This document shows positions 17,020 to 24,723 of a stretch of 64,000 nucleotides of DNA, one piece after another (the stretch's first letter is position 1; every line of letters begins with the position of its first letter). A program made the position numbers and the translations under genes. This DNA comes from JACMLD01 sp044227095 (GTDB taxonomy: Bacteria > Bacteroidota > Bacteroidia > Chitinophagales > Chitinophagaceae): positions 558,001 through 622,000 of the forward strand of contig JBGAFV010000002.1 in the NCBI GenBank assembly GCA_044227095.1. Reading direction: 5' to 3'. Under the pieces are notes generated by a model that ran no database searches, was not told where the DNA came from, and was given only the letters and a program-made list of their open reading frames with translations.

Positions 17020-17715
17020 TTAAGCAATCTTAACCGTTTTGCGTTCAATTCGTTTTTCATAATTTTTTCCTTCGAAAATGCGGTGTACATATATGCCAGG
17101 TACATGAATGTGATCCGGATCTAATTCACCTGGTTGCACAAGATGTTCTACTTCTGCAATGGTAATGTCTCCGGCTTTTGCCATAGAAGTAGAAAAATTG
17201 CGGGTTGTTTTGCGGAATACAAGATTGCCCATTGTATCTCCTTTCCATGCTTTTACAATTGCAAAAGAAGCATGTAATGCATGTTCCATTAAATATTGCT
17301 TTCCATTAAACTCACGTACTTCTTTTCCTGCGGCTATTTCTGTACCATAGCCTGCAGGTGTAAAAAATGCAGGAATACCCATTCCTGCCATTTGTATGCG
17401 TGTAGCTAATGTGCCTTGCGGAATAAGATCTACTTCCAGTTCGCCACTCAATAATTGTCTTTCAAATTCTGCATTCTCTCCTACATACGAGCTCATCATT
17501 TTTTTTACCTGCCGGGTTTTTAACAAGAGGCCAAGACCAAAATCGTCTACACCTGCATTGTTAGAAATACAGGTAAGGTTTTTTATGCCCATTGTTATTA
17601 ATGCATTAATGCTGTTTTCGGGTATCCCACACAATCCAAATCCGCCTAGCATAATGGTAACGCCGTCTTCAATACCTTTCAGGGCTTCTGTGGCATTTGC
17701 GAAAACTTTGTTCAT
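17020..17715 (-). CDS. scoA: 3-oxoacid CoA-transferase subunit A
   Basis: The alpha subunit of the same CoA-transferase as scoB. The 231 residues start with the family pattern for the CoA-binding fold: GIEDGVTIMLGGFGLCGIPENSI. The ISNNAGVDDFGLGLLL and the PAGYGTEIAAGKEVREFNGKQYLMEHALHASFA segments match alpha subunits. It begins 22 bases after the stop of the DUF4296 gene and so may be the tail of the coaBC-porD transcription unit. Confidence 0.94.
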   Translation of the reverse strand: MNKVFANATEALKGIEDGVTIMLGGFGLCGIPENSINALITMGIKNLTCISNNAGVDDFGLGLLLKTRQVKKMMSSYVGENAEFERQLLSGELEVDLIPQGTLATRIQMAGMGIPAFFTPAGYGTEIAAGKEVREFNGKQYLMEHALHASFAIVKAWKGDTMGNLVFRKTTRNFSTSMAKAGDITIAEVEHLVQPGELDPDHIHVPGIYVHRIFEGKNYEKRIERKTVKIA

Positions 17716-17737
17716 AAAGGTTTTTTTATTGTAAAAC

Positions 17738-18379
17738 TTATTGGTTTGAAGTTGCTTTAACCTGGCCGTGATGTCCTTTCTTTATCTTTTTTGCAGAAAT
17801 GCTATCTGGTTTTATAGTTGTATTTACTGGCTGGTGCATTTTTATTTTGGAAAGACTGTCTAGCCTGCGTTTTTCCATCTGAAACCTAAGCATGTTTTGT
17901 TTTACACTTATGCTATCCATTTTGGCATTAATAGGATGCGGTAACGCTGTACCGGATCTTGTAAGGCTGTCGGCCTTATGTTTTTCCATTTGCAAACGTT
18001 GCATGCCTTTTGGTCCAGAAGAACTATCTGCCTTTGGCTTATAAAATTCTTCTCGTTGTCGCATAGCCGCGGAAGACATTGAGTCGAACATAACTTTACT
18101 AATGTCCGGGTGAGCCATATAAAAGGCATAACTCTTTTTAAATTCTGGCAGGGAAGTTTTATTCAGGTCAAATACTTCCTGGTATTTGTTCATTCTTTCT
18201 TTATCAACTTTTTTGGTTGAGTCTTTTGTTACAATGATGTTTACATATTCATCAGACTGCATTAGCTGCCACATTATTGTCTGCATTTTTTCTTTTGGAA
18301 TAATATCAGAAGGAATACTGTTGGTGCTGCATGAAGCGATAAACATCATGGTAAAAAGCAGAAAGATCAATAACCTCAT
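17738..18379 (-). CDS. DUF4296-type lipoprotein with repeated charged tail
   Basis: A 213-residue predicted lipoprotein (lipobox FIASC, Cys16). The core of about 110 residues (IPKEKMQTIMWQLMQSDEYVN ... DLNKTSLPEFKKSYAFYMAHPDISKVMFDSM) fits the DUF4296 family, which has no assigned activity. After it comes an unusual basic, low-complexity tail with a repeated unit, MQRLQMEKHKADSL and MLRFQMEKRRLDSL, about 45 residues apart. It overlaps the upstream porD gene by 4 bases. That neighbour suggests an envelope role, perhaps linked to type IX secretion; this is inference. Confidence 0.75.
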   Translation of the reverse strand: MRLLIFLLFTMMFIASCSTNSIPSDIIPKEKMQTIMWQLMQSDEYVNIIVTKDSTKKVDKERMNKYQEVFDLNKTSLPEFKKSYAFYMAHPDISKVMFDSMSSAAMRQREEFYKPKADSSSGPKGMQRLQMEKHKADSLTRSGTALPHPINAKMDSISVKQNMLRFQMEKRRLDSLSKIKMHQPVNTTIKPDSISAKKIKKGHHGQVKATSNQ

Positions 18380-19302
18380 CTCAATTCCTGTTTGTAATTA
18401 TTGGCGTTCGAAATATCCATTTTTGAAAGTAACTCTGCGGCACGGCTTTTTTCATCGGGTGTGGTTTTTTTGAAGATCCCAATCATTTCTCTTGCCCTTC
18501 CCTGCAAAAAAAACTGAACACCCATATTATTTGGATTGTCGGTATTAATGTTGTTTAGAAAATTTAGGGTATTTAATACTGCTGTTCTGGCTTCTGTTTC
18601 GTTTTCATACATATTATCTAAGCCGAGCCGATAATAACTATGAATGGCATCGTGCAAAATGGCATATTTACTATTGGTAAGATTGTCTGCAAGCCAGTAG
18701 CGGTTACGTTGTCCGTCATAGTTTCGCCATCCTGTAATATCCCTGCTATCTGGTGCATTGTTTACAATATTCTGTGCTTTCTGAAAATATGGGTCGCCTC
18801 CCCGAAGTGCAAATGAATCGAAATTCATTCCAAGAATGATATCTACATAATAGGCCATTATAGCTGTAAGGTTAGAAACAAGAGGGTCTGAACCGGAAAC
18901 ACGGTTTTCGTTAAATTCGACAGGCTGATATTCTACATAGCGGAAAACAACGGCATCGTCAATAAAATTAACCAACGGGCTATCGTAAGATGAATTGTAG
19001 ACCGGTCTTGCGGCTTGTATTGTGAGTGATGCTTTATACACGTTATCGGTAGAAACTTCAGCAATGTTCAACAAAAAATTACAAACTACTTTTTCATTGG
19101 CTTGAAATGTTTCTCCCGTCCACTTGCGGTTATTCAAAAAAGTATTAAGCGCATTTTGTAATGTTTGAAATACTTTTTTATCGACTGTAGAACCAACCCT
19201 GCTGGAGTTTATACTTATTTTGGCCTGAAGTTCTTGTGCATTCAAACCTTTTGAAAAGCAACAGGCAATGGCAAGAATCAATATAAAAAACTGTTTAAGC
19301 AT
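18376..19302 (-). CDS. porD: PorD-like DUF4835 protein
   Basis: A 308-residue exported protein of the DUF4835 family; the Porphyromonas member PorD is required for type IX secretion or gliding. It has a signal peptide (to about residue 22, GLNAQ), then the family order: LQAKISINSSRV, ALNTFLNNRKWTG, CNFLLNI, and a central DSFALRGGDPYFQKAQ and WRNYDGQRNRYWL. It overlaps coaBC by 8 bases and DUF4296 by 4, so the three are tightly coupled. This order after coaBC is, as far as I know, common in Bacteroidota. Confidence 0.87.
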   Translation of the reverse strand: MLKQFFILILAIACCFSKGLNAQELQAKISINSSRVGSTVDKKVFQTLQNALNTFLNNRKWTGETFQANEKVVCNFLLNIAEVSTDNVYKASLTIQAARPVYNSSYDSPLVNFIDDAVVFRYVEYQPVEFNENRVSGSDPLVSNLTAIMAYYVDIILGMNFDSFALRGGDPYFQKAQNIVNNAPDSRDITGWRNYDGQRNRYWLADNLTNSKYAILHDAIHSYYRLGLDNMYENETEARTAVLNTLNFLNNINTDNPNNMGVQFFLQGRAREMIGIFKKTTPDEKSRAAELLSKMDISNANNYKQELR

Positions 19303-20491
19303 ATAGCATTTTTACTACTCTATCAACGATATCTTTAGCTACTTGTTGTTTTGTTTTTTGCCCGTAAGCCACTTCATTGCCCCCTTTTTCAAAAATTGTT
19401 ATTTTATTGGTATCATATCCAAAACCAGCCCCTTCATCATTTAGGGAGTTTAGTACAATCATATCTGCATTCTTCTTTACTAATTTGTTTTGTGCATATG
19501 CTTTTTCATTAGCGGTTTCTAATGCAAAACCTACCAGCAACTGGCCGTTTTTTTTTCGTTCGCCCAGCGATTGTAAAATATCTGGTGTCTTTACCAGCTC
19601 AATCATCATACTGTCACCATTCTTCTTTATTTTTTCATCAAAAACAACAGCGGGTCTGTAGTCTGCAACGGCTGCGCTCATTACGGCAATATCAGCTTTT
19701 TCAAAAAGCGCTATGCATTGTTGGTGCATATCTGAAGCTGTTTCTACTTTATAAATGTTTATGTTTTTATGTTGCGTTGTAACAACAGAAGGACCTAGCA
19801 CTAAATGCACTTTTGCGCCGCGTGTGTCCATTTCTTCTGCAATAGCCATACCCATTTTGCCGGAAGAATGATTGCCAATAAAACGAACAGGATCTAAAGG
19901 CTCATAAGTTGGGCCTGCGGATATAAGCACTGTTTTGCCGGCAAGATCGCCTGGTGAAAAAAATTGTTTTTCAATAAAAGAAATAATGGTTGATGGTTCT
20001 GCCATCCTGCCTTCCCCGAAAAGACCACTTGCCAACTCACCTTTTTCTACTGGCAATATTGTTACGCCGTGCGATGCAACTATTTGCAGGTTATTTTTGG
20101 TAACGGGGTGATGCCACATATCTTCATCCATTGCAGGTGCTACAGCAACAGGACAAGTGGCAGAAAGATATGTAGCCAGTAAAAGATTGTCGCAAAGGCC
20201 ATGCGCCATTTTTGCGATTGTATTACAGCTAAGGGGAGCTATCAGAAACAAATCGGCCCATCGCCCAAGCATTACATGATTAGCCCAGGAGTTTTCAGCA
20301 AATAAATCAACTAGTACCGGGGTTTTAGAAAGTGTTGATAAAGTTAATGGGGATACAAAATCTCTTGCGGCGGGCGTCATAACAACTTTTACTTCTGCGC
20401 CAGCTTTAACCAATTCACGTACCAACAGAATAGATTTATAAGCAGCTATGCTGCCTGTTATTCCAACCAATATTTTTTTATTCTGAAGCAT
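19295..20491 (-). CDS. coaBC: Bifunctional CoaBC (phosphopantothenoylcysteine synthetase/decarboxylase)
   Basis: Joins cysteine to phosphopantothenate (CTP-dependent, CoaB) and decarboxylates the product (FMN-dependent, CoaC) in coenzyme A synthesis. From the start at 20491 it is 398 residues. The CoaC half (about 1-180) has the flavodoxin-like start ILVGITGSIAAYKS, the catalytic SWANHVMLGRWADL histidine and PAMDEDMW; the CoaB half has VLISAGPTYEPLDPVRFIGNHSSGKMG and the KNGD..IELVKTPDIL segment. The longer frame to 20557 runs into the terminator hairpin after rpoZ, so the later start is preferred. Confidence 0.95.
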   Translation of the reverse strand: MLQNKKILVGITGSIAAYKSILLVRELVKAGAEVKVVMTPAARDFVSPLTLSTLSKTPVLVDLFAENSWANHVMLGRWADLFLIAPLSCNTIAKMAHGLCDNLLLATYLSATCPVAVAPAMDEDMWHHPVTKNNLQIVASHGVTILPVEKGELASGLFGEGRMAEPSTIISFIEKQFFSPGDLAGKTVLISAGPTYEPLDPVRFIGNHSSGKMGMAIAEEMDTRGAKVHLVLGPSVVTTQHKNINIYKVETASDMHQQCIALFEKADIAVMSAAVADYRPAVVFDEKIKKNGDSMMIELVKTPDILQSLGERKKNGQLLVGFALETANEKAYAQNKLVKKNADMIVLNSLNDEGAGFGYDTNKITIFEKGGNEVAYGQKTKQQVAKDIVDRVVKMLYA

Positions 20492-20540
20492 ACTTAAAAT
20501 TATGTTTTTTCCAGTTGCCCATGAATTACAAACTCTTAAA

Positions 20541-20577
20541 AATAAAAAAAGCGACATGGCGGCGTGGCCTGTCGCTT
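20541..20577 (-). terminator. Terminator between rpoZ and coaBC
   Basis: AAGCGACA at 20549-20556 pairs with TGTCGCTT at 20570-20577 around a GC-rich 13-base loop; on the minus strand a T-rich tail (T7, A, T5) follows. It lies 22 bases past the rpoZ stop and splits this conserved cluster into two transcripts, or at least attenuates reading into coaBC. Confidence 0.8.
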
Positions 20578-20598
20578 ATAAATTTTTAAAATAAAATA

Positions 20599-20940
20599 TT
20601 AGCTGAACAAATTGTCTTCATTTCTTCTGTGATAGATTTTATCTTCCATAAATTCCTGGGTAGCCAGTAATGATGGATTTGGCATACGCTCATATGCTTT
20701 TGATATTTCAATTTGCTCCTTGTTTTCATGAATTTCTTCAAGACTGTCTGTATGACTTGCAAATTCTTCCAGCTTGTTATGCAACTCTTCTTTCAGCGTT
20801 ATATTAATTTGGTTAGCTCTTTTTGCCACAATAGCAATAGACTCATACAGGTTGCCTGTTTTAGCTTTAATGTCTGTAAGATTTTTAGTTTCTACTACAT
20901 TGGTAGTACTTGAACTAAGCTGCCTTCTTAATCTGCTCAT
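20599..20940 (-). CDS. rpoZ: RNA polymerase omega subunit, Bacteroidota type
   Basis: A 113-residue protein matching the Bacteroidota omega/Rpb6-type subunit of RNA polymerase, which helps assemble beta'. The helical core reads NLTDIKAKTGNLYESIAIVAKRANQINITLKEELHNKLEEFA. The assignment is from its pattern and from the gene order bamD-rpoZ-coaBC. Its start overlaps the end of bamD by 26 bases, an unusually long overlap, so translation of the two is probably coupled. A terminator follows. Confidence 0.88.
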   Translation of the reverse strand: MSRLRRQLSSSTTNVVETKNLTDIKAKTGNLYESIAIVAKRANQINITLKEELHNKLEEFASHTDSLEEIHENKEQIEISKAYERMPNPSLLATQEFMEDKIYHRRNEDNLFS

Positions 20941-21730
20941 TTTTCAGGTTTTTAATATTTGTTTGTGCAGAGTTAAATAATTTTTCTGCTTCTTTTAATA
21001 ATTTGCTATCCGGGTAACGATCTGTAAAATCGTGATATTCAGTTATTACCTTTTCATACCTCTCTTCTTTCTTGTCATCTATACTCAGGTTAGCATACTC
21101 AAAGTAAGATTTAATGATTTGTAATTTATACTGATCACTTTTATCAGAGTCAGGAAAATTATTCATCAGGTTAGCATAAGCAATAGCTGCTGCTTTATAA
21201 TGCCCAACGTTAAAATACAATTCCGCACTTTTCTCTTCCTTCAATTCCATTTTTGCCCTGCATATATCAATTATTTCGCTTGCTTCTTTATTTTTTGCAG
21301 AACCAGGGTGTGTATTAATAAACGTCTGCATAAAACCCATTGTTTTAGTAGTATTGGTTTGATCCAGTTCTACCTTGGGTGATTGCTTATAATAAGTATA
21401 TGCCCGCATATAATCCATCTCTTCAGCATGCTTGCTGTTGGGAAATACTTCCACAAACGATTTGAACAGGTTTTCTGCACTCAGGTAATCTCTTAAATAA
21501 TAATTGCAATAAGCATATTTATAATAGAGATCTTCAAACCTGTCGGTGCCTTTGTATATAGGAAAGAGCTCTTCATACAATTGCTGTGCAAAATTGTATT
21601 TTTTCTTTTCGTAGTACTCATCAGCCATTTTCAATTTATACTCGTAGTCCTTACTTTTCTGTACTTTATTGAAACCTGAACAACCCGAAATTGTGAAACT
21701 TATAATAATTAGCGCTGCAATAATCCTCAT
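20915..21730 (-). CDS. bamD: Outer membrane assembly lipoprotein BamD
   Basis: A lipoprotein of the BAM complex that inserts beta-barrel proteins in the outer membrane. From the ATG at 21730 it has 271 residues with lipobox Cys17 (SGC). Tetratricopeptide-like repeats follow: ADEYYEKKKYNFAQQLYEELF, YYLRDYLSAENLFKSFVEVFPNS, and GHYKAAAIAYANLMNNFPDS. A TTG four codons upstream is also in frame. A TAACTTTG-like -7 element on this strand is at 21740-21747, without a clear -33 partner. Confidence 0.9.
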   Translation of the reverse strand: MRIIAALIIISFTISGCSGFNKVQKSKDYEYKLKMADEYYEKKKYNFAQQLYEELFPIYKGTDRFEDLYYKYAYCNYYLRDYLSAENLFKSFVEVFPNSKHAEEMDYMRAYTYYKQSPKVELDQTNTTKTMGFMQTFINTHPGSAKNKEASEIIDICRAKMELKEEKSAELYFNVGHYKAAAIAYANLMNNFPDSDKSDQYKLQIIKSYFEYANLSIDDKKEERYEKVITEYHDFTDRYPDSKLLKEAEKLFNSAQTNIKNLKNEQIKKAA

Positions 21731-21810
21731 AAAGGTGGGCAAAGTTAATTGATTTGGGCAAAAATGAAAGGAAAATATCAGCTGTCCAAAACCCTGTCGT
21801 TAAGGATAAT

Positions 21811-21840
21811 ATAAAAACCCTCCCAAAAGGGAGGGCTTTT
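21811..21840 (-). terminator. Terminator after the OmpA-family gene
   Basis: A perfect GC-rich 7-bp stem (21818-21824 with 21829-21835) with a 4-base loop is followed on the minus strand by five T. It lies about 25 bases past the stop of the OmpA-family gene. Confidence 0.85.
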
Positions 21841-21861
21841 ATTTATGAAGCAAAAATCCTA

Positions 21862-23535
21862 TTATTTTACTTTCCTCAGGCTTGGGTGAGGAGCAGGAAC
21901 TGTGTTTGGTCCTTCTTCACCTGTACCGTCTTTAAGGTCGATAGTATTATCATCACCTTCACCAAGACCAAATTTAAAGATAAAGCGGTCTTCGCTGATA
22001 CCTTCTTTTTCAACCAGGTATTTAATTACGGCATTTACCCTATCCCAGCTTAGCTGCTGTGCTTTTTTATTGCTTTCGCCATAACCGCTTACAGCTACTT
22101 TACAAGCTGGGTTATTGCGCATTTTTTCTGCAACGCCAGCCAAAACTGCTTTAGCATCTTTGCTAAGAGCAACTGAACCATTTGCAAAAGAAACGCTTGG
22201 TAAATCACCGATACCACAACCGCCTTTAACACCATATTTCATCAGGCTGTCAATTCTTGCAGCATTTTCAGCGCAGCATGCAGGAGGAGGACATTTACCT
22301 ACACCATCAGCATCTACTGGCTGGCACTGTGTTGGGGTAATCAACTCCTTGTCTTTACAATCAGGAACACCATCACCGTCAGTATCTTTGCTAACACCAT
22401 GAGTATCAACAGGGCAACCAGCTGGAGTATTTGGCTCATGATCGAATTGGTCAGTTACACCGTCTCCGTCTGCGTCATCCAAAATTGGTTTTGGCAATTT
22501 CATGTGACGTGGGGCATTGATTTCGTTGTAAGCATAATCCAGAGGATTAGCCCACCATAATGGTTCGATTGCTTTTTTACCGATATTATAGTTAAGACCA
22601 ACAGAGAAGAAATTGTAAGAATCAAAATCTCTTGTCTGAGCAGGAACGTTAGTTCCTGGATTAGCTACTGGTAAATAAGTATTTTCCTGCCATTGCTGAC
22701 CGTCTAGCAAGTCTGTTTTAACAGCAGTAAACCTTTCTTCAATAGCCAGGTTAAACTTGTTTGAAAGCTTAAACGCCATACCTACACCAATCTGGAATGA
22801 AGGCTTAAATGACTTTCCAAACAACTTAGGTTGAAGTGGGTCAGTTTCAGCATGCGTTTCATATGATTTATCCATGCCTGCTTTAAGTGCTTTCTTAACA
22901 TCTTTTCTATTTGAATAAGTACCAGAAGCAGTACTGTTAAACAGCGTTTTATAAGGATTGCCGCTAGCATCTTTTGCATTTACCCAGGTATCATAAATTG
23001 TTCCACCGATACCGCCAAAAGCGTAAAGGTTGAAACCTGTTTTAGCTTTATGAAAACGCACATTGTTCAGCGTTACTACACCCTGTAAACTAAGGTCTTG
23101 TATTGTTGTTTTGTAGTTGTAAAACACTTTATCGCCAGTAGCGGGGTTATAAGCAGCCCAGGCTGGGTTTCTTGTATATCCCTCAGATGCGCTCCAGTTT
23201 AATCCTCTGGCGCGGTTCCAGGTATATTCCATACGCAAAGAGAATACATATCCAAGCGCTTTACGGACGTGTATACCAAAGCCACCCGTTGGGAAAACCG
23301 AGCGAACATCGCCTGCTACACTGGAAATTCCCCCTTTTACACCTATTTCCCACTGATTGCGTGGTTTAGCCGGAAAAGGATAAGCGTTGTTTAAGAATTC
23401 ATTGTGCTGGGGTTGCCTGGAGGCTGGTATCAGAGAAGAATCCTTGACATCATACCCAGTTTGCACCTGCGCAAATGAAGCCGACGCAAGAAGGCATAAA
23501 ATGCCGGATAAAAAAACATTCTTTTTGCTTGCCAT
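21862..23535 (-). CDS. OmpA-family outer membrane protein with thrombospondin type 3 repeats
   Basis: A 557-residue outer-membrane protein. A signal peptide (cleavage near ASFAQ) is followed by an N-terminal beta-barrel-like domain (about 50-330), a calcium-binding thrombospondin type 3 segment (DADGDGVTDQFDHEP and DTDGDGVPDCKD, about 350-395), a Cys-rich linker, and an OmpA C-terminal peptidoglycan-binding domain (about 435-540). In that last domain the common GHTD loop is shortened to GYGES, keeping QLSWDRVNAVIKYL; the binding Asp is replaced by Glu. A consensus promoter precedes it and a terminator follows, so it is monocistronic and probably abundant. Confidence 0.9.
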   Translation of the reverse strand: MASKKNVFLSGILCLLASASFAQVQTGYDVKDSSLIPASRQPQHNEFLNNAYPFPAKPRNQWEIGVKGGISSVAGDVRSVFPTGGFGIHVRKALGYVFSLRMEYTWNRARGLNWSASEGYTRNPAWAAYNPATGDKVFYNYKTTIQDLSLQGVVTLNNVRFHKAKTGFNLYAFGGIGGTIYDTWVNAKDASGNPYKTLFNSTASGTYSNRKDVKKALKAGMDKSYETHAETDPLQPKLFGKSFKPSFQIGVGMAFKLSNKFNLAIEERFTAVKTDLLDGQQWQENTYLPVANPGTNVPAQTRDFDSYNFFSVGLNYNIGKKAIEPLWWANPLDYAYNEINAPRHMKLPKPILDDADGDGVTDQFDHEPNTPAGCPVDTHGVSKDTDGDGVPDCKDKELITPTQCQPVDADGVGKCPPPACCAENAARIDSLMKYGVKGGCGIGDLPSVSFANGSVALSKDAKAVLAGVAEKMRNNPACKVAVSGYGESNKKAQQLSWDRVNAVIKYLVEKEGISEDRFIFKFGLGEGDDNTIDLKDGTGEEGPNTVPAPHPSLRKVK

Positions 23536-23584
23536 AACTGATTTTTATGAAGATTTAATACGAATACAAATTCCTGATTCTGTG

Positions 23585-23614
23585 CAAAAATATCACTTAG
23601 TTAAAATATACCAA
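23585..23614 (-). promoter_or_regulatory. Bacteroidota-type promoter of the OmpA-family gene
   Basis: Read on the minus strand: TTG (within TTTGG) at 23614-23612, a 19-base spacer, then TATTTTTG at 23592-23585. This fits the Bacteroidota primary promoter and gives a leader of about 45 bases for the OmpA-family gene. Confidence 0.75.
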
Positions 23615-23740
23615 ATTTTTTTCAGGATTAAACCTTTTACATCTGGTTGCATTTCATAGTTTTGAGACAACAATAATGTCTAATAAGTTGCACAATCTGC
23701 TTATAAACCACCATTATTGTAATTTATCCTTACATTAAAA

Positions 23741-24703
23741 ATGAAATTTCCACCCCCAGTTATAGCTAAAGAATTGGAAATCTTTGAGAAAGTTTTCAAA
23801 GATTCGGTCAAAAGCCACGTTTCATTGCTTGATACAATAATGCGGTACATTGTAAAGCGCAAAGGCAAGCAGCTCAGGCCTATGTTTGTGATTTTATCTG
23901 CAAAGCTGCATGGTGAAATAAACGACAAAACCTACAGGGCCGCCTCGCTTGTAGAATTACTTCACACAGCCACACTTGTACATGATGATGTAGTAGATGA
24001 ATCTTATGAAAGAAGAGGCTTTTTTTCTATTAATGCACTCTGGAAAAATAAAATAGCCGTGCTTGTAGGGGACTATCTTTTATCCAAAGGGCTCTTGTTA
24101 TCGCTTGATAATGATGATTTTGAAGTGCTCAAAATTCTTTCCCAGGCTGTAAAACAAATGAGCGAAGGAGAGCTCCTGCAAATTGAAAAGGCCAGGAATT
24201 TAAACCTTAAAGAAGAAACTTATTTTGAAATTATCAAAAACAAAACAGCCTCACTGCTGGCCTCCTCTTGTGCGGCAGGAATATTCACCACCTCAGGCGA
24301 TCAGGTTTTGACCAGCAAAATGAAACAATTTGGAGAATGGGTGGGTATTGCATTCCAGATTAAGGATGATCTTTTTGATTATGGAGATGAAAACGTTGGA
24401 AAACCCACCGGCAACGATATCAAAGAAAAAAAACTAACCCTCCCGCTTATTTATACTTTAAACAATTGCAACCCCAGCCTCAAAAAACAACTCATATATA
24501 TTATTAAAAATGAAAACCGACGGAAAGAAAAAGTAAAAGAGGTGATTGAAATTGTTAAAGCAAACGGTGGCATTTCATATAGTCAGAAAAAAATGGAAGA
24601 ATACCGCGACAAATCACTGGCGTTATTGTATGAATTTGAAGACTCTGAAGTGAGAAAAACATTGGAACAACTTGTAAGATATACTACAGACAGAAAATAC
24701 TAA
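23741..24703 (+). CDS. Polyprenyl diphosphate synthase (IspB-like)
   Basis: A 320-residue trans-prenyltransferase that extends isoprenoid diphosphates, probably making the menaquinone side chain; chain length is not readable. Both aspartate-rich motifs are present: first VHDDVVDE (Asp82, 83 and 86), second IKDDLFDYG. GKQLRPMFV supplies the diphosphate-binding Lys/Arg. A TAGTTTTG element at 23657-23664 is a possible -7 site. It is followed 20 bases later by recJ, probably in one transcript. Confidence 0.92.
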   Translation: MKFPPPVIAKELEIFEKVFKDSVKSHVSLLDTIMRYIVKRKGKQLRPMFVILSAKLHGEINDKTYRAASLVELLHTATLVHDDVVDESYERRGFFSINALWKNKIAVLVGDYLLSKGLLLSLDNDDFEVLKILSQAVKQMSEGELLQIEKARNLNLKEETYFEIIKNKTASLLASSCAAGIFTTSGDQVLTSKMKQFGEWVGIAFQIKDDLFDYGDENVGKPTGNDIKEKKLTLPLIYTLNNCNPSLKKQLIYIIKNENRRKEKVKEVIEIVKANGGISYSQKKMEEYRDKSLALLYEFEDSEVRKTLEQLVRYTTDRKY

Positions 24704-24723
24704 ATCCTTTTAAACCTATCCCT

